Assembly (NCBI GenBank): GCA_002363095.1
Contig: DEWC01000118.1
Coordinates: 1 to 13,523, forward strand
Length of the DNA: 13,523 nucleotides
Reading direction: 5' to 3'
Source of the DNA: Ruminococcaceae bacterium UBA3220
GTDB taxonomy: Bacteria; Bacillota; Clostridia; Oscillospirales; Acutalibacteraceae
Position numbers and translations under genes: made by a program. Below are positions 1-8,700 of the stretch, piece by piece; within the stretch, counting starts at the first letter, position 1; each line of letters begins with the position of its first letter. The notes below the pieces were generated by a model. It was not told where the DNA came from, made no database searches, and was given only the letters and a program-made list of their open reading frames with translations.

Positions 1-911
1 GGGGCTTTGGTCCCTTTTTTGATAGTCCATGCGCGGACTTCGGGTTTTCCTGCCGTAAGGAATGAGATGAGACCTAAGAGGGCATAGCATTTTTGAATCA
101 TACGGTCAAGCCCCGAACGCTCAAGCCCGAGTTCCTCTAAAAACATCATTTTTTCATCATCGGCAAGCTCTGCCATATCGGCTTCCATTGCGGCGCAGAT
201 TGGCAAAATCTCCGCTTTTTCTTTATCGGCAAGTTGTTTGACCGCAGAATAGTTCGCGTTGTTTTCTATACCGCCCGAAAAATCCGCCTCACTCATATTG
301 CAGGCATAAATTACAGGCTTCGCCGATAAAAGGGCGGTTGTCGCCAAGACTTCTCTTTCGGTATCGCTTTCGGTTTCAATCGAACGCGCCGGAAGTCCGC
401 TTTCAAGATGTGCGGTAAGGCGCTTCAAAAAGTCGATTTCGGCACCGTATGATTTATCCCCCTTAAATGCCTTTTGGGCTTTATCAAGGCGTCTGGCAAC
501 GATTTCAAGGTCGGAAAAAATAAGTTCGAGATTGATAATCTCAATATCGCGAACAGGGTCTACCGAGCCTTCAACATGGACGATATCGTCGCTTTCAAAA
601 CAGCGTACGACATGTACCACCGCGTCTACCTCCCGTATGTTCGCAAGGAATTTGTTTCCGAGTCCTTCGCCCTTTGATGCGCCCTTAACAAGACCGGCAA
701 TATCGACAAATTCAATAACCGCGGGAGTGAATTTATCAGGCTTATATATCTCGGCAAGTTTTTCAAGACGCTCATCGGGAACGCTTACCATTCCGACATT
801 CGGCTCAATGGTACAAAAAGGATAGTTTGCCGACTGAGCGCCGGCGTTTGTTATCGCGTTAAAAAGGGTCGATTTTCCGACATTCGGAAGCCCTACCATT
901 CCAAGTTTCAT
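1..911 (-). CDS. ychF: Ribosome-binding ATPase YchF (OLA1/Obg family), C-terminus cut by window edge
   Basis: This is a P-loop NTPase of the Obg/OLA1 family, a cytoplasmic protein that binds ribosomes and prefers ATP over GTP. Reading the minus strand from the ATG at 911, the first residues give the G1 loop GLPNVGKST (residues 7-15), followed by the family stretch around YPFCTIEPNVG (30-40) and the G3 motif DIAGL (70-74). The G4 position reads NMSE (205-208) instead of the NKxD of true GTPases, which is the YchF hallmark linked to ATP use. The last visible residues, WTIKKGTKA (295-303), are the start of the C-terminal TGS domain. 303 codons are present; the family is about 365 residues long, so roughly 60 are missing off the window. 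The start is supported by AAGGAG seven bases upstream. The gene is divergent from hprK and is not part of that operon. Confidence 0.97.
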   Translation of the reverse strand, partial: MKLGMVGLPNVGKSTLFNAITNAGAQSANYPFCTIEPNVGMVSVPDERLEKLAEIYKPDKFTPAVIEFVDIAGLVKGASKGEGLGNKFLANIREVDAVVHVVRCFESDDIVHVEGSVDPVRDIEIINLELIFSDLEIVARRLDKAQKAFKGDKSYGAEIDFLKRLTAHLESGLPARSIETESDTEREVLATTALLSAKPVIYACNMSEADFSGGIENNANYSAVKQLADKEKAEILPICAAMEADMAELADDEKMMFLEELGLERSGLDRMIQKCYALLGLISFLTAGKPEVRAWTIKKGTKA

Positions 912-917
912 ATTGTT

Positions 918-923
918 CTCCTT
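918..923 (-). promoter_or_regulatory. Ribosome binding site of ychF
   Basis: On the minus strand AAGGAG lies six bases before the ychF ATG (spacer bases 912-917), which fixes the start codon at 911. Confidence 0.85.
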
Positions 924-969
924 AAAAAAGCAGATGTAATTTTGCAAAAGACGCTAAATCCTGTCTACA

Positions 970-998
970 ATTATATAATCTTTTCAACCCATTATCAA
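970..998 (-). promoter_or_regulatory. Sigma-A type promoter of ychF
   Basis: Read on the minus strand, TTGATA (993-998) and TATAAT (970-975) are separated by exactly 17 bases. This is 5/6 and 6/6 to the housekeeping consensus. It would start transcription near 963 and give an untranslated leader of about 50 bases before the ychF ATG. Confidence 0.75.
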
Positions 999-1015
999 GA
1001 AAAATTAAAAAAATG

Positions 1016-1044
1016 TTTTCAATTCCTTTCTTTTGTAGTATAAT
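1016..1044 (+). promoter_or_regulatory. Sigma-A type promoter of the hprK operon
   Basis: TTTTCA (1016-1021, 4/6 to consensus) and TATAAT (1039-1044, 6/6) are 17 bases apart. Transcription would begin near 1051, giving a leader of about 40 bases before the hprK ATG. It sits back to back with the ychF promoter: the two -35 boxes are only 17 bases apart. Confidence 0.65.
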
Positions 1045-1090
1045 AAGATAAATAATTGTACCTTTTTACAAAAACACCGAGGAGGAATAT

Positions 1091-2056
1091 ATGAAAACCG
1101 ATTACAGCATTTCTCTTGAGAAAATCATCGAAGAGTTTTCTCTGGAGGTTTTATATTTGCCCTGCCCCGCGGAAGAGATAATAATTGCCTCGACCGAGAC
1201 TAACCGTCCCGGACTTCAACTTTCGGGTTTTTTTAAGTATTTCGACGAAAGAAGAATTCAAATATTCGGACTTAGTGAAATTAGTTTTCTTAAAAGCCTG
1301 CCAAAAGAGGAAGCAAGGCAAAAAATGAGAGACTATATTGCACACAAGCCCTCCTTAATAGTTATTGCCAGAAACCTTGAAATCGACGATTATTATATCG
1401 AGGTTGCCGAGGAATACAATGTTCCGGTTTTGAGAACGAAGGATACGACATCGGAGTTTGCGGCAAGCCTTATCGCCTATCTTAACATCCATTTGGCGCC
1501 GAGAATAACAAGGCACGGCGTTCTGGTTGAGGTTTACGGCGAAGGTATTCTTTTGCTCGGTGAAAGCGGAGTCGGTAAAAGCGAAACGGCGATAGAACTT
1601 GTTAAAAGAGGGCACCGTCTTATCGCCGACGATGCGGTAGAAATACGGCGTGTTTCAAACAAATCGCTTGTCGGAAGCGCACCCGATAATATACGCCACT
1701 TTATCGAGCTTCGCGGTATAGGAATTATCAACGCCAGCCGTATTTTCGGCGTAGGTTCGGTAAAACTAACCGAAAAAATAGACCTTGTTATCAATATGGA
1801 GCACTGGGATTCAAACAAAAACTATGACCGTATGGGACTTGAAGACCAGACAAGCGAAATTTTAGGGCTCAACATCCCGTCGATTACCATCCCCGTAAAG
1901 CCCGGCAGAAACCTTGCGGTAATAATAGAGGTCGCCGCGATGAACAGCCGTCAGAAAAAGATGGGCTACAACGCCGCCAAAGACCTGCTTAAAAAGTTAG
2001 GTATGACAGATGAAACTGACGGTAATTCCGAAAGCAGCGAGATTGACCCGTTTTAA
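1091..2056 (+). CDS. hprK: HPr kinase/phosphorylase
   Basis: This bifunctional cytoplasmic enzyme phosphorylates and dephosphorylates Ser46 of the PTS carrier HPr (and Crh where present), and so drives carbon catabolite repression in Gram-positive bacteria. In the family, fructose 1,6-bisphosphate and ATP favour the kinase and phosphate the phosphorylase. The 321 residues are of normal length. Residues 1-130 form the N-terminal domain. The catalytic domain shows RHGVLVEVYGEG with H142, the Walker A motif GESGVGKS (157-164), a Walker B-like RLIADD (176-181), the family signature around IELRGIGIIN with E206 and R208, and the C-terminal GRNLAVIIEVAAMN segment. A GAGGAGG-like ribosome binding site at 1080-1085 supports the ATG. 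It is the first gene of the operon and is followed after 15 bases by a glucokinase. No ptsH (HPr) gene is in the window. Confidence 0.97.
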   Translation: MKTDYSISLEKIIEEFSLEVLYLPCPAEEIIIASTETNRPGLQLSGFFKYFDERRIQIFGLSEISFLKSLPKEEARQKMRDYIAHKPSLIVIARNLEIDDYYIEVAEEYNVPVLRTKDTTSEFAASLIAYLNIHLAPRITRHGVLVEVYGEGILLLGESGVGKSETAIELVKRGHRLIADDAVEIRRVSNKSLVGSAPDNIRHFIELRGIGIINASRIFGVGSVKLTEKIDLVINMEHWDSNKNYDRMGLEDQTSEILGLNIPSITIPVKPGRNLAVIIEVAAMNSRQKKMGYNAAKDLLKKLGMTDETDGNSESSEIDPF

Positions 2057-2071
2057 AAAGAGGAGATAAAA

Positions 2072-3016
2072 ATGTACAGAGTAGGTATTGATTTAGGCGG
2101 AACTAACATCGCCGTAGGGATAGTTGACCAAAACAAAAAAATCATAGGCTCCGCAAAGGTAAAGACAAACGCGCCCCGTCCTGCCAAAGAAATTGCCGAC
2201 GATATGGCAAGGGCAGTAAGTTTAGCGCTTACCGACACAGGGCTTTCGCTTGACGATATAGAATGCGTAGGCGTGGGAACACCCGGAAGCGTTATAAGTG
2301 AAACCGGCGTTGTTGTTTATGCAAATAATTTAGGGTTTTTTAATGTACCCCTCGGCGAAATGCTTTCAAAAAGGCTCGGTAAAAAGGTAACGGTCGAAAA
2401 CGATGCCAATGCCGCGGCATACGGCGAATACATAGCCGGAGCCGGAAAAGGCACCCGGAATTTTATCGCGGTAACCCTCGGTACCGGTGTCGGCGGAGGA
2501 ATAATCATAGACGGAAAAATCTACTCCGGCTCTAACTATGCCGGAGGCGAGCTCGGGCATACCGTCATTCAAATGGACGGTCAGACCTGCACCTGCGGCA
2601 GAAACGGTTGCTTTGAAGCGTACGCTTCGGCAACGGCGTTGATAAGGCAGACCAAACAGGCAATGCTCAGATTTCCGAAAAGCAATATGTGGGCTCTTTG
2701 CGACAACAACATCAACAACGCCAGCGGGCGCACTGCCTTTGACGCCATGCGAAACGGCGACAGCGCCGCGGCAGAGGTCGTAAAAGAGTATACTCACTTT
2801 GTCGCCGTAGGTGTCGCAAATATGATAAACATATTTCAGCCGGATGTTCTTTGTATCGGCGGAGGAATTTCAAACGAGGGCGAGACACTGATGAAACCGA
2901 TAAGAGATTTCGTTAAGGGTGAAAACTACGCAAGAAATATGGAACATCTTACTGTTCTTAAAGTCGCCTCGCTCGCCAACGACGCAGGAATAATAGGCGC
3001 GGCATTTTTAGGATGA
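2072..3016 (+). CDS. glk: ROK-family glucokinase
   Basis: The product is most likely a glucokinase that phosphorylates glucose to glucose 6-phosphate with ATP in the cytoplasm. It belongs to the ROK family (repressor, ORF, kinase) but has no N-terminal DNA-binding domain, so it is the kinase type. The phosphate-binding loop DLGGT is at residues 7-11. The catalytic aspartate is D111 within VENDANAAAYGE. The substrate/zinc region has GGELGH (158-163) followed by CTCGRNGCFE (173-182), the zinc-binding cysteine cluster of ROK kinases. A GGGIS adenine-binding loop is at 263-267. Its 314 residues are typical. AGGAG at 2061-2065 supports the ATG. The exact sugar cannot be read from sequence: fructose or N-acetylmannosamine are possible in this family, but the place between hprK and murB matches annotated glucokinases in Clostridia. 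Confidence 0.9.
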   Translation: MYRVGIDLGGTNIAVGIVDQNKKIIGSAKVKTNAPRPAKEIADDMARAVSLALTDTGLSLDDIECVGVGTPGSVISETGVVVYANNLGFFNVPLGEMLSKRLGKKVTVENDANAAAYGEYIAGAGKGTRNFIAVTLGTGVGGGIIIDGKIYSGSNYAGGELGHTVIQMDGQTCTCGRNGCFEAYASATALIRQTKQAMLRFPKSNMWALCDNNINNASGRTAFDAMRNGDSAAAEVVKEYTHFVAVGVANMINIFQPDVLCIGGGISNEGETLMKPIRDFVKGENYARNMEHLTVLKVASLANDAGIIGAAFLG

Positions 3017-3039
3017 TTTTTCAATCTTTAACACTGTTT

Positions 3040-3044
3040 CGGAG
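3040..3044 (+). promoter_or_regulatory. Ribosome binding site deciding the murB TTG start
   Basis: CGGAG sits nine bases before the TTG at 3054 and immediately against another in-frame TTG at 3045. The spacing favours 3054 as the murB start. Confidence 0.55.
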
Positions 3045-3053
3045 TTGACTTGT

Positions 3054-3962
3054 TTGAATATATCACTTTTCATATCAAAACTTTCGGATAAAGGCGTCTT
3101 GTTTTCAAAGAATGAACCGATGCGCAATCATACCACCTTCAAAATCGGCGGAAACGCGGATGTATTCGTCGAACCCGAAAGCACGGATGAACTTAAATTC
3201 GTTTTAAAGACGGCAAAGGACTGCGCCGTTCCCGTTTTTATTCTGGGCAAAGGCTCGAATATACTTGTAAGCGATAACGGCATCGAAGGCGCAACGGTCA
3301 GTCTTCTTAAAATGGATGGCATTTCGGTGCAGGGGGAAAAAATCGTCTGCGAATGCGGAGCTAATCTTGCGGCGGTTTGCATCTTAGCGCAACAAAACGG
3401 TCTTTCGGGTCTTGAATTCGCATACGGCATACCGGGGAGCGTAGGCGGAGCGTTGTTTATGAACGCGGGCGCCTATGGCGGAGAAATGTCGGATGTTGTC
3501 GAAAGCGCCTGCTGTCTCGATGAAAACCTGAACGAAATATGTATTCAAAAGTCCGATATGGCTCTTTCGTACCGCAACAGCGTTTTCAGAAACAATATGA
3601 TAATAACCAAGGTTGTCTTTTCATTATGTAAAAAAGACAAAAACGATATTTCAAGCAAAATGAATGAACTTTTGCAAAAAAGAAAGGATAAACAGCCGCT
3701 TGAATTTCCGAGCGCGGGAAGCACCTTTAAGCGCCCCGAGGGCAATTTTGCAGGGACCTTAATCGAAAAAAACGGGCTTAAAGGCAGCCGTTGCGGCGGC
3801 GCTGCGGTAAGCAAAAAGCACGCCGGCTTTATCGTTAATGCCGGGGGCGCTTCGGCTTCGGATGTTTTGGCTCTTATGAAAAGGATAATAGAAAAGGTCA
3901 AGGACGGCGACGGCATTGTTCTTGAACCCGAAATAATTTTCGTCGGGAGGAAGCAGGATTGA
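3054..3962 (+). CDS. murB: UDP-N-acetylenolpyruvoylglucosamine reductase
   Basis: MurB is a cytoplasmic FAD enzyme that reduces UDP-GlcNAc-enolpyruvate to UDP-N-acetylmuramate with NADPH, the second committed step of peptidoglycan synthesis. The sequence shows the FAD-binding half (about residues 30-95, GGNADVFVEP and LGKGSNILVSD), the IPGSVGGALFMNAGAYGGE stretch, YRNSVF with the substrate-binding arginine, the catalytic serine in SAGSTFKRP (about 223), and a late glutamate in VLEPEIIF. It lacks the extra Tyr loop and so looks like a type IIa/b enzyme of Gram-positive bacteria. I start it at the TTG at 3054 (302 residues), because GGAG at 3041-3044 lies nine bases upstream. The in-frame TTG at 3045 directly touches that GGAG and would have no usable spacing. 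The 3' end overlaps rapZ by four bases. Confidence 0.93.
   Translation: MNISLFISKLSDKGVLFSKNEPMRNHTTFKIGGNADVFVEPESTDELKFVLKTAKDCAVPVFILGKGSNILVSDNGIEGATVSLLKMDGISVQGEKIVCECGANLAAVCILAQQNGLSGLEFAYGIPGSVGGALFMNAGAYGGEMSDVVESACCLDENLNEICIQKSDMALSYRNSVFRNNMIITKVVFSLCKKDKNDISSKMNELLQKRKDKQPLEFPSAGSTFKRPEGNFAGTLIEKNGLKGSRCGGAAVSKKHAGFIVNAGGASASDVLALMKRIIEKVKDGDGIVLEPEIIFVGRKQD
3946..3950 (+). promoter_or_regulatory. Ribosome binding site of rapZ inside the murB 3' end
   Basis: GGAGG lies within the last murB codons, eight bases before the rapZ TTG at 3959. This decides the TTG start, whose bases share TTGA with the murB stop codon, an arrangement typical of translational coupling. Confidence 0.7.
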
Positions 3963-4816
3963 ATATTCTAATCGTTACGGGTATGTCCGGAGCCGGAAAA
4001 TCTCAGGCTGCCAACGCCCTTGAGGATATGGGCTATTACTGTGTTGACAACATTCCGCCTTCCATTATTCCCGAATTCGTAAAACTATCCGAAATGGGCA
4101 ATGAACGTCTCAAAAAAATCGCCATCGTAACCGATATAAGGGGCGGAAAAATGTTTTCGGAGATGCCGGATGTGCTTTCCGGCTTAAAGCAGAAGGATAT
4201 TGACCTAAAAATACTTTTCCTTGACGCCGACGACGAGACGCTTGAAAAGCGGTATCGCGAAAACAGGCGTACTCACCCGCTTTGTGACACCAACGGTATA
4301 ACCTTGAGTGAAGCGGTTGTCTCGGAGCGCAAAACCCTTGAAACAATACGAAATTTATCCGATTTTGTCATTGATACAAGCGCAATTTCGCCTAAGGAAC
4401 TCAGAATTAAAATTTCCGAAACCGTTTTCGGCGATAAAACCGGAGGCTTTAAGGTTTTATGCAAATCGTTCGGTTTTAAATACGGCATCGATAACGAGGC
4501 GGACCTTGTGATAGATGTAAGATGTTTGCCGAATCCTTTTTATATTGAAGAGTTAAAACATAAAACCGGTCTTCAAAAAGAAGTAACCGATTATATTTTT
4601 TCTTTTGAGGAAAGCCGTGAGTTTGAAAAACGGGTTTTTGGTTTATTGGATTTTTCGCTTCCGCTTTACATCAAGGAGGGAAAGAGCCGTCTGGTTATTG
4701 ACTTCGGTTGTACGGGCGGTAAGCACCGCTCAGTGGCGTTTGCCGACAAATACGCGAAGCATCTTAAAAAAATGGGATATTCCGTAAATACCGTTCACCG
4801 GGATATTGAAAAATAA
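3959..4816 (+). CDS. rapZ: RNase adapter / nucleotide-binding protein RapZ (YvcJ)
   Basis: RapZ is a cytoplasmic P-loop protein. In E. coli it binds the small RNAs GlmY and GlmZ and senses glucosamine 6-phosphate to tune GlmS; in Bacillota the homologue YvcJ hydrolyses ATP and GTP and its role is less clear. The 285 residues are of family length. The N-terminal kinase-like domain has Walker A GMSGAGKS (8-15), followed by the conserved ALEDMGYYCVDNIPPS (20-35). The C-terminal domain has DVRCLPNPF (186-194) and DFGCTGGKHRSV (248-259), the signature segments tied to RNA and metabolite binding in the E. coli protein. It begins with TTG, overlaps murB by four bases, and ends only 12 bases before whiA. 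In most Bacillota yvcK lies between rapZ and whiA; it is absent here. Confidence 0.95.
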   Translation: MNILIVTGMSGAGKSQAANALEDMGYYCVDNIPPSIIPEFVKLSEMGNERLKKIAIVTDIRGGKMFSEMPDVLSGLKQKDIDLKILFLDADDETLEKRYRENRRTHPLCDTNGITLSEAVVSERKTLETIRNLSDFVIDTSAISPKELRIKISETVFGDKTGGFKVLCKSFGFKYGIDNEADLVIDVRCLPNPFYIEELKHKTGLQKEVTDYIFSFEESREFEKRVFGLLDFSLPLYIKEGKSRLVIDFGCTGGKHRSVAFADKYAKHLKKMGYSVNTVHRDIEK

Positions 4817-4828
4817 GGATTGATGAAT

Positions 4829-5722
4829 ATGTCCTTTTCCGCTGAAATAAAGAATGAACTTACCGAAATAAAGACGAAAGATTGTTGTAAAGCCGCACTT
4901 ATTTACGGCTTTGCTTTATTCGGGCGTTCTTTTAACTCTAAAAGGATATGTCTTCAAACCGATAACGAAAAAACCGCAAAGTTTTACGCAAGGCTTATAG
5001 GAAACTTTTACGGCGTTGATGTAAACATAAAAACAGGCGGAGGGAAAAGGCTGACCTATATAGCCGAAGTGTCAAGCGAATTCGACCGCCTTAAAATTTT
5101 AGCCTCGGTTGATTTCGGAATATACGACGGCAATATTTACAAAGATTATTTTTACAGAGACTGTTGCGTAAGCAGTTTTGTAAGGGGCGCATTTCTCGCC
5201 TGCGGTCATCTGACCGACCCCGACAAGGGTTACCGTGTCGACTTTTATATAAAAAGCGAATCCCTGGCAAAAGAGTTTGTCTCGCTTTTATCCGAGCATC
5301 TTATTCAATCGCATATTTCAAAATGCAGCAACGGTTACAGGATTTATATAAAGAGAAACGAAATGATAGTAAATCTTCTCGCCTTTATGGGAGCAGGTTC
5401 GCTCAGTCTTCAATTTATTGAAACTTCGGTAATAAAAAGCGTTAAGAATAAGATAAACCGCAGGGGCAACTGCGATACCGCAAACATTAACAAAACGGTT
5501 ATGGCTTCCGAAAAATACCGTAAAGCCATAAAGCATATTATGAAAAAGCAGATGTTTGATACCCTGCCCGAAGAGCTTAAATCGGCGGCACAGTTAAGGC
5601 TTGCGCATCCCGAACTCTCTTTAAAGGAACTGTCGGCGCTGAGCCCGGAAGCCATTTCGCCATCTGGCTTCAATCACCGCCTTAAAAAAATTATGGAAAT
5701 ATACGAAGGCATAAAAAATTAA
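4829..5722 (+). CDS. whiA: DNA-binding protein WhiA
   Basis: WhiA is a DNA-binding protein with a degenerate homing-endonuclease fold. It controls sporulation genes in Streptomyces and affects division and chromosome segregation in Bacillus. The 297 residues begin MSFSAEIKNEL, matching the conserved family start. The LAGLIDADG-like region spans about 20-195 (SSFVRGAFLACGHLTD at 115-130), followed by the linker NRRGNCDTANINKTV (210-224) and the C-terminal helix-turn-helix (about 255-290, LSLKELSALSP then SGFNHRLKKI). AAGGA at 4815-4819 lies nine bases before the ATG at 4829. Upstream in-frame TTG (4820) and ATG (4823) are too close to it, so I prefer 4829. It is slightly shorter than many homologues (about 315). 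No endonuclease activity is expected in this family. Confidence 0.95.
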   Translation: MSFSAEIKNELTEIKTKDCCKAALIYGFALFGRSFNSKRICLQTDNEKTAKFYARLIGNFYGVDVNIKTGGGKRLTYIAEVSSEFDRLKILASVDFGIYDGNIYKDYFYRDCCVSSFVRGAFLACGHLTDPDKGYRVDFYIKSESLAKEFVSLLSEHLIQSHISKCSNGYRIYIKRNEMIVNLLAFMGAGSLSLQFIETSVIKSVKNKINRRGNCDTANINKTVMASEKYRKAIKHIMKKQMFDTLPEELKSAAQLRLAHPELSLKELSALSPEAISPSGFNHRLKKIMEIYEGIKN

Positions 5723-5734
5723 AGGAGACCGCCT

Positions 5735-8700
5735 ATGGACTTTGTTCACCTGCATCTTCATACCGAATACAGTCTTCTTGACGGTTGTTGCCGGATAGAC
5801 AGCCTTTTTGAAGCTTTGAAACAAAGAGGACAAAAAAGCGTCGCCATAACCGACCACGGCGTGATGTACGGCGTTATCAATTTTTATAAGCAGGCAATCA
5901 AAAACGGCATAAAGCCCATTATCGGGTGCGAAGTGTATGTGGCGCCGCAATCGAGGTTTCAAAAGGACAAGAACGCCCTTGACAGGTACTCTCACCTCGT
6001 GCTTTTATGCGAAAATAACAAAGGATACGAAAATCTTATGAAACTCGTATCCTTATCTTTTACCGAAGGCTTTTATTCCAAGCCGCGTGTCGACGAGGAA
6101 CTGCTCCGGAAATACAGTGACGGGCTTATCGCTCTTTCCGCCTGCCTTGCGGGGGAACTGCCGAAAGCACTTATAAAACGCGATTATGATACCGCCGAAA
6201 AAACGATAGAAAAATATATTGATATTTTCGGAAAAGAAAATTATTTCCTGGAAATTCAGGACCACGGACTTGAAGAAGAAAAATCAATAAATCCGCTTAT
6301 TGTCAATTTAGCAAAAAAATACGGATTAGGGCTTGTTGCCACTAACGATGTTCACTATATAGAAAAAGAGGACTCCTTCATTCACAAGGTTTTGTTATCC
6401 ATTCAGACGGGGAGTAAGATAACCGAAAAAAATCCCATAGAATTCAAAACCGAAGAGTTTTATCTAAAATCCTCCCGGGAAATGGAAGAACTTTTTTCAT
6501 ATATCCCCGAGGCGATAGAAAATACCGTAAAAATTGCCGAGAGGTGCTCGGTCTCAATCGAATTCGGAAAGATAAAACTTCCGTTTTTTGATACCGGCGG
6601 CGTCGACCATTTTGAATTTTTTAAGGACAAATGCTACGCGGGTCTTTACGAAAAATACGGCAAAAACCCCGATAAAAGCGTTATTGACCGCCTTGATTAC
6701 GAATTATCGGTTATAGACAAAATGGGATATGTCGATTACTATCTCATAGTTTGGGATTTTGTCCGTTTTGCAAAATCAAAGGGTATTCCGGTAGGCCCCG
6801 GCAGAGGCTCGGGAGCCGGAAGTCTTGCCGCTTTTTGTATCGGCATAACCGGCATTGACCCGATAAAATACGACCTCATTTTTGAAAGATTTCTCAATCC
6901 TCAAAGGGTTTCAATGCCCGATTTTGATATTGATTTTTGCTATATACGGCGCCCCGAGGTTATCGACTATGTCATCAAAAAATACGGCGAAGACCATGTT
7001 GCCCAAATAGTAACCTTCGGAACAATGGCGGCAAGGGCTGCCGTTCGTGATGTCGGGCGGGCGCTCGACATACCTTATTCCGATTGCGACAGGGTGGCAA
7101 AAATGATTCCTTCGGCGCTCGGAATGACGCTTCAAACGGCGCTTAAAATAAACCCGGAGCTAAAAAATCTTTATGAGCGCGACCCTGCCGTAAAACGGCT
7201 TTACGACACCGCGCTTAAACTTGAAGGTATGCCGCGCCATGCCTCGACCCACGCTGCCGGTGTGGTTATTTCGGACAAGCCTGTAAGCGAATATGTTCCG
7301 TTAGGCGTTAACGACGGCATGGTGGTAACACAGTATACCATGACCGCCCTTGACGAACTGGGACTTTTAAAAATGGATTTTTTGGGACTTCGCAACCTTA
7401 CGGTTATTGACGACACCCAAACAGAAATCAGAAAAACCGTTCCCGATTTTGACATCGAAAAGATACCGCTTGACGATAAAGATACTATTTCAATGATGGC
7501 AAAAGGCAATACCGACGGAGTTTTCCAGTTTGAATCGGACGGTATGAAGGCGGTGCTCAGGCGTTTTGTACCCGAAACGATTGAAGACCTTATAGCGATT
7601 ATTTCGCTTTACCGCCCCGGTCCGATGGATTCGATACCTAAGTATATTCACAACCGCCACCATCCCGAGGATGTTAAATATGATGTTCCCGAACTTGAAC
7701 CGATTTTGAAGGTAACATACGGTTGTATCGTATATCAGGAACAGGTTATGCAGGTATTTCGCGAACTGGCTGGATACTCCTTCGGGAGGGCGGATATTGT
7801 CAGGCGCGCCATGGCAAAAAAGAAACACGATGTTATGCAGAAAGAAAGAAACGCTTTCGTCTTCGGCGAAAAAGATGAAAACGGAAATGTTATTTGCACG
7901 GGCGCGGTACCGCAAGGTATATCCCGGGAGGTCGCCGAAAAAATATTCGACGAAATGTCGGCGTTTTCCTCGTATGCATTTAACAAATCCCATGCGGCGG
8001 CGTACGCCCTTGTCGCATACCGGACAGCGTATCTTAAATGCCATTATCCTGCCGTTTACTTTTCGGCTTTGCTGACAAGCGTTCTTGATAATGTTTCAAA
8101 AATCACTAAGTATTGCAGTAATTTACGAAACTCGGGCATTAAGCTTTTGCCGCCCGATATAAACAAGAGCGAGAGTAATTTTACTTCCGAGGGCAACGCA
8201 ATACGCTTCGGTCTTCTCGGCATAAAAAATGTCGGCATAACGGCAATAAACAATATTTTGACGCATAGAAAAGATGACGGCGAATACATCTCTTTTTATG
8301 ATTTTTGCAAACGAAACCGCGGGCGGGATTTAAACACAAGAACTATCGAAAGTCTCATTAAAAGCGGTGCTTTTGACTGCTTTGGCGGCAACCGTCGCGC
8401 TCTGCTGATGGGATGCGAGCATATTATAACCTCGGTAAACGAGGAACTCTCGCGTACAAGTGAAAACCAACTTAATCTTTTTGAGAAAACCGAAGAAATT
8501 CCCGAAAATCTCATACCTGATGTTGAAGATATGAGCGAACTTCAAAGGCTTATTATGGAAAAACAGGCGGTCGGTGTCTTTATTTCGGGGCACCCGATGA
8601 ACTTTTACAAAGACTATGTTAAATCGAAAGGGACTACGCCCGTAAATGATATTATAAGCGGAAAGGTCCGCGACGGCGCCCGGGTTTTTGTCGCAGGAGT

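Noticed and set aside
474..825. Two overlapping plus-strand frames over ychF
   Set aside because: The minus strand here codes clear YchF sequence, including the region after the DIAGL motif; these frames are its shadow.
2366..2797. Open frame of 143 codons on the minus strand inside the glucokinase gene
   Set aside because: It is an antisense frame over the conserved ROK kinase core and has no recognisable domain.
7490..8044. Open frame of 184 codons on the minus strand inside dnaE
   Set aside because: It lies wholly opposite the conserved palm/fingers coding sequence, has a composition typical of an antisense frame, resembles no family, and has no ribosome binding site that I can see.
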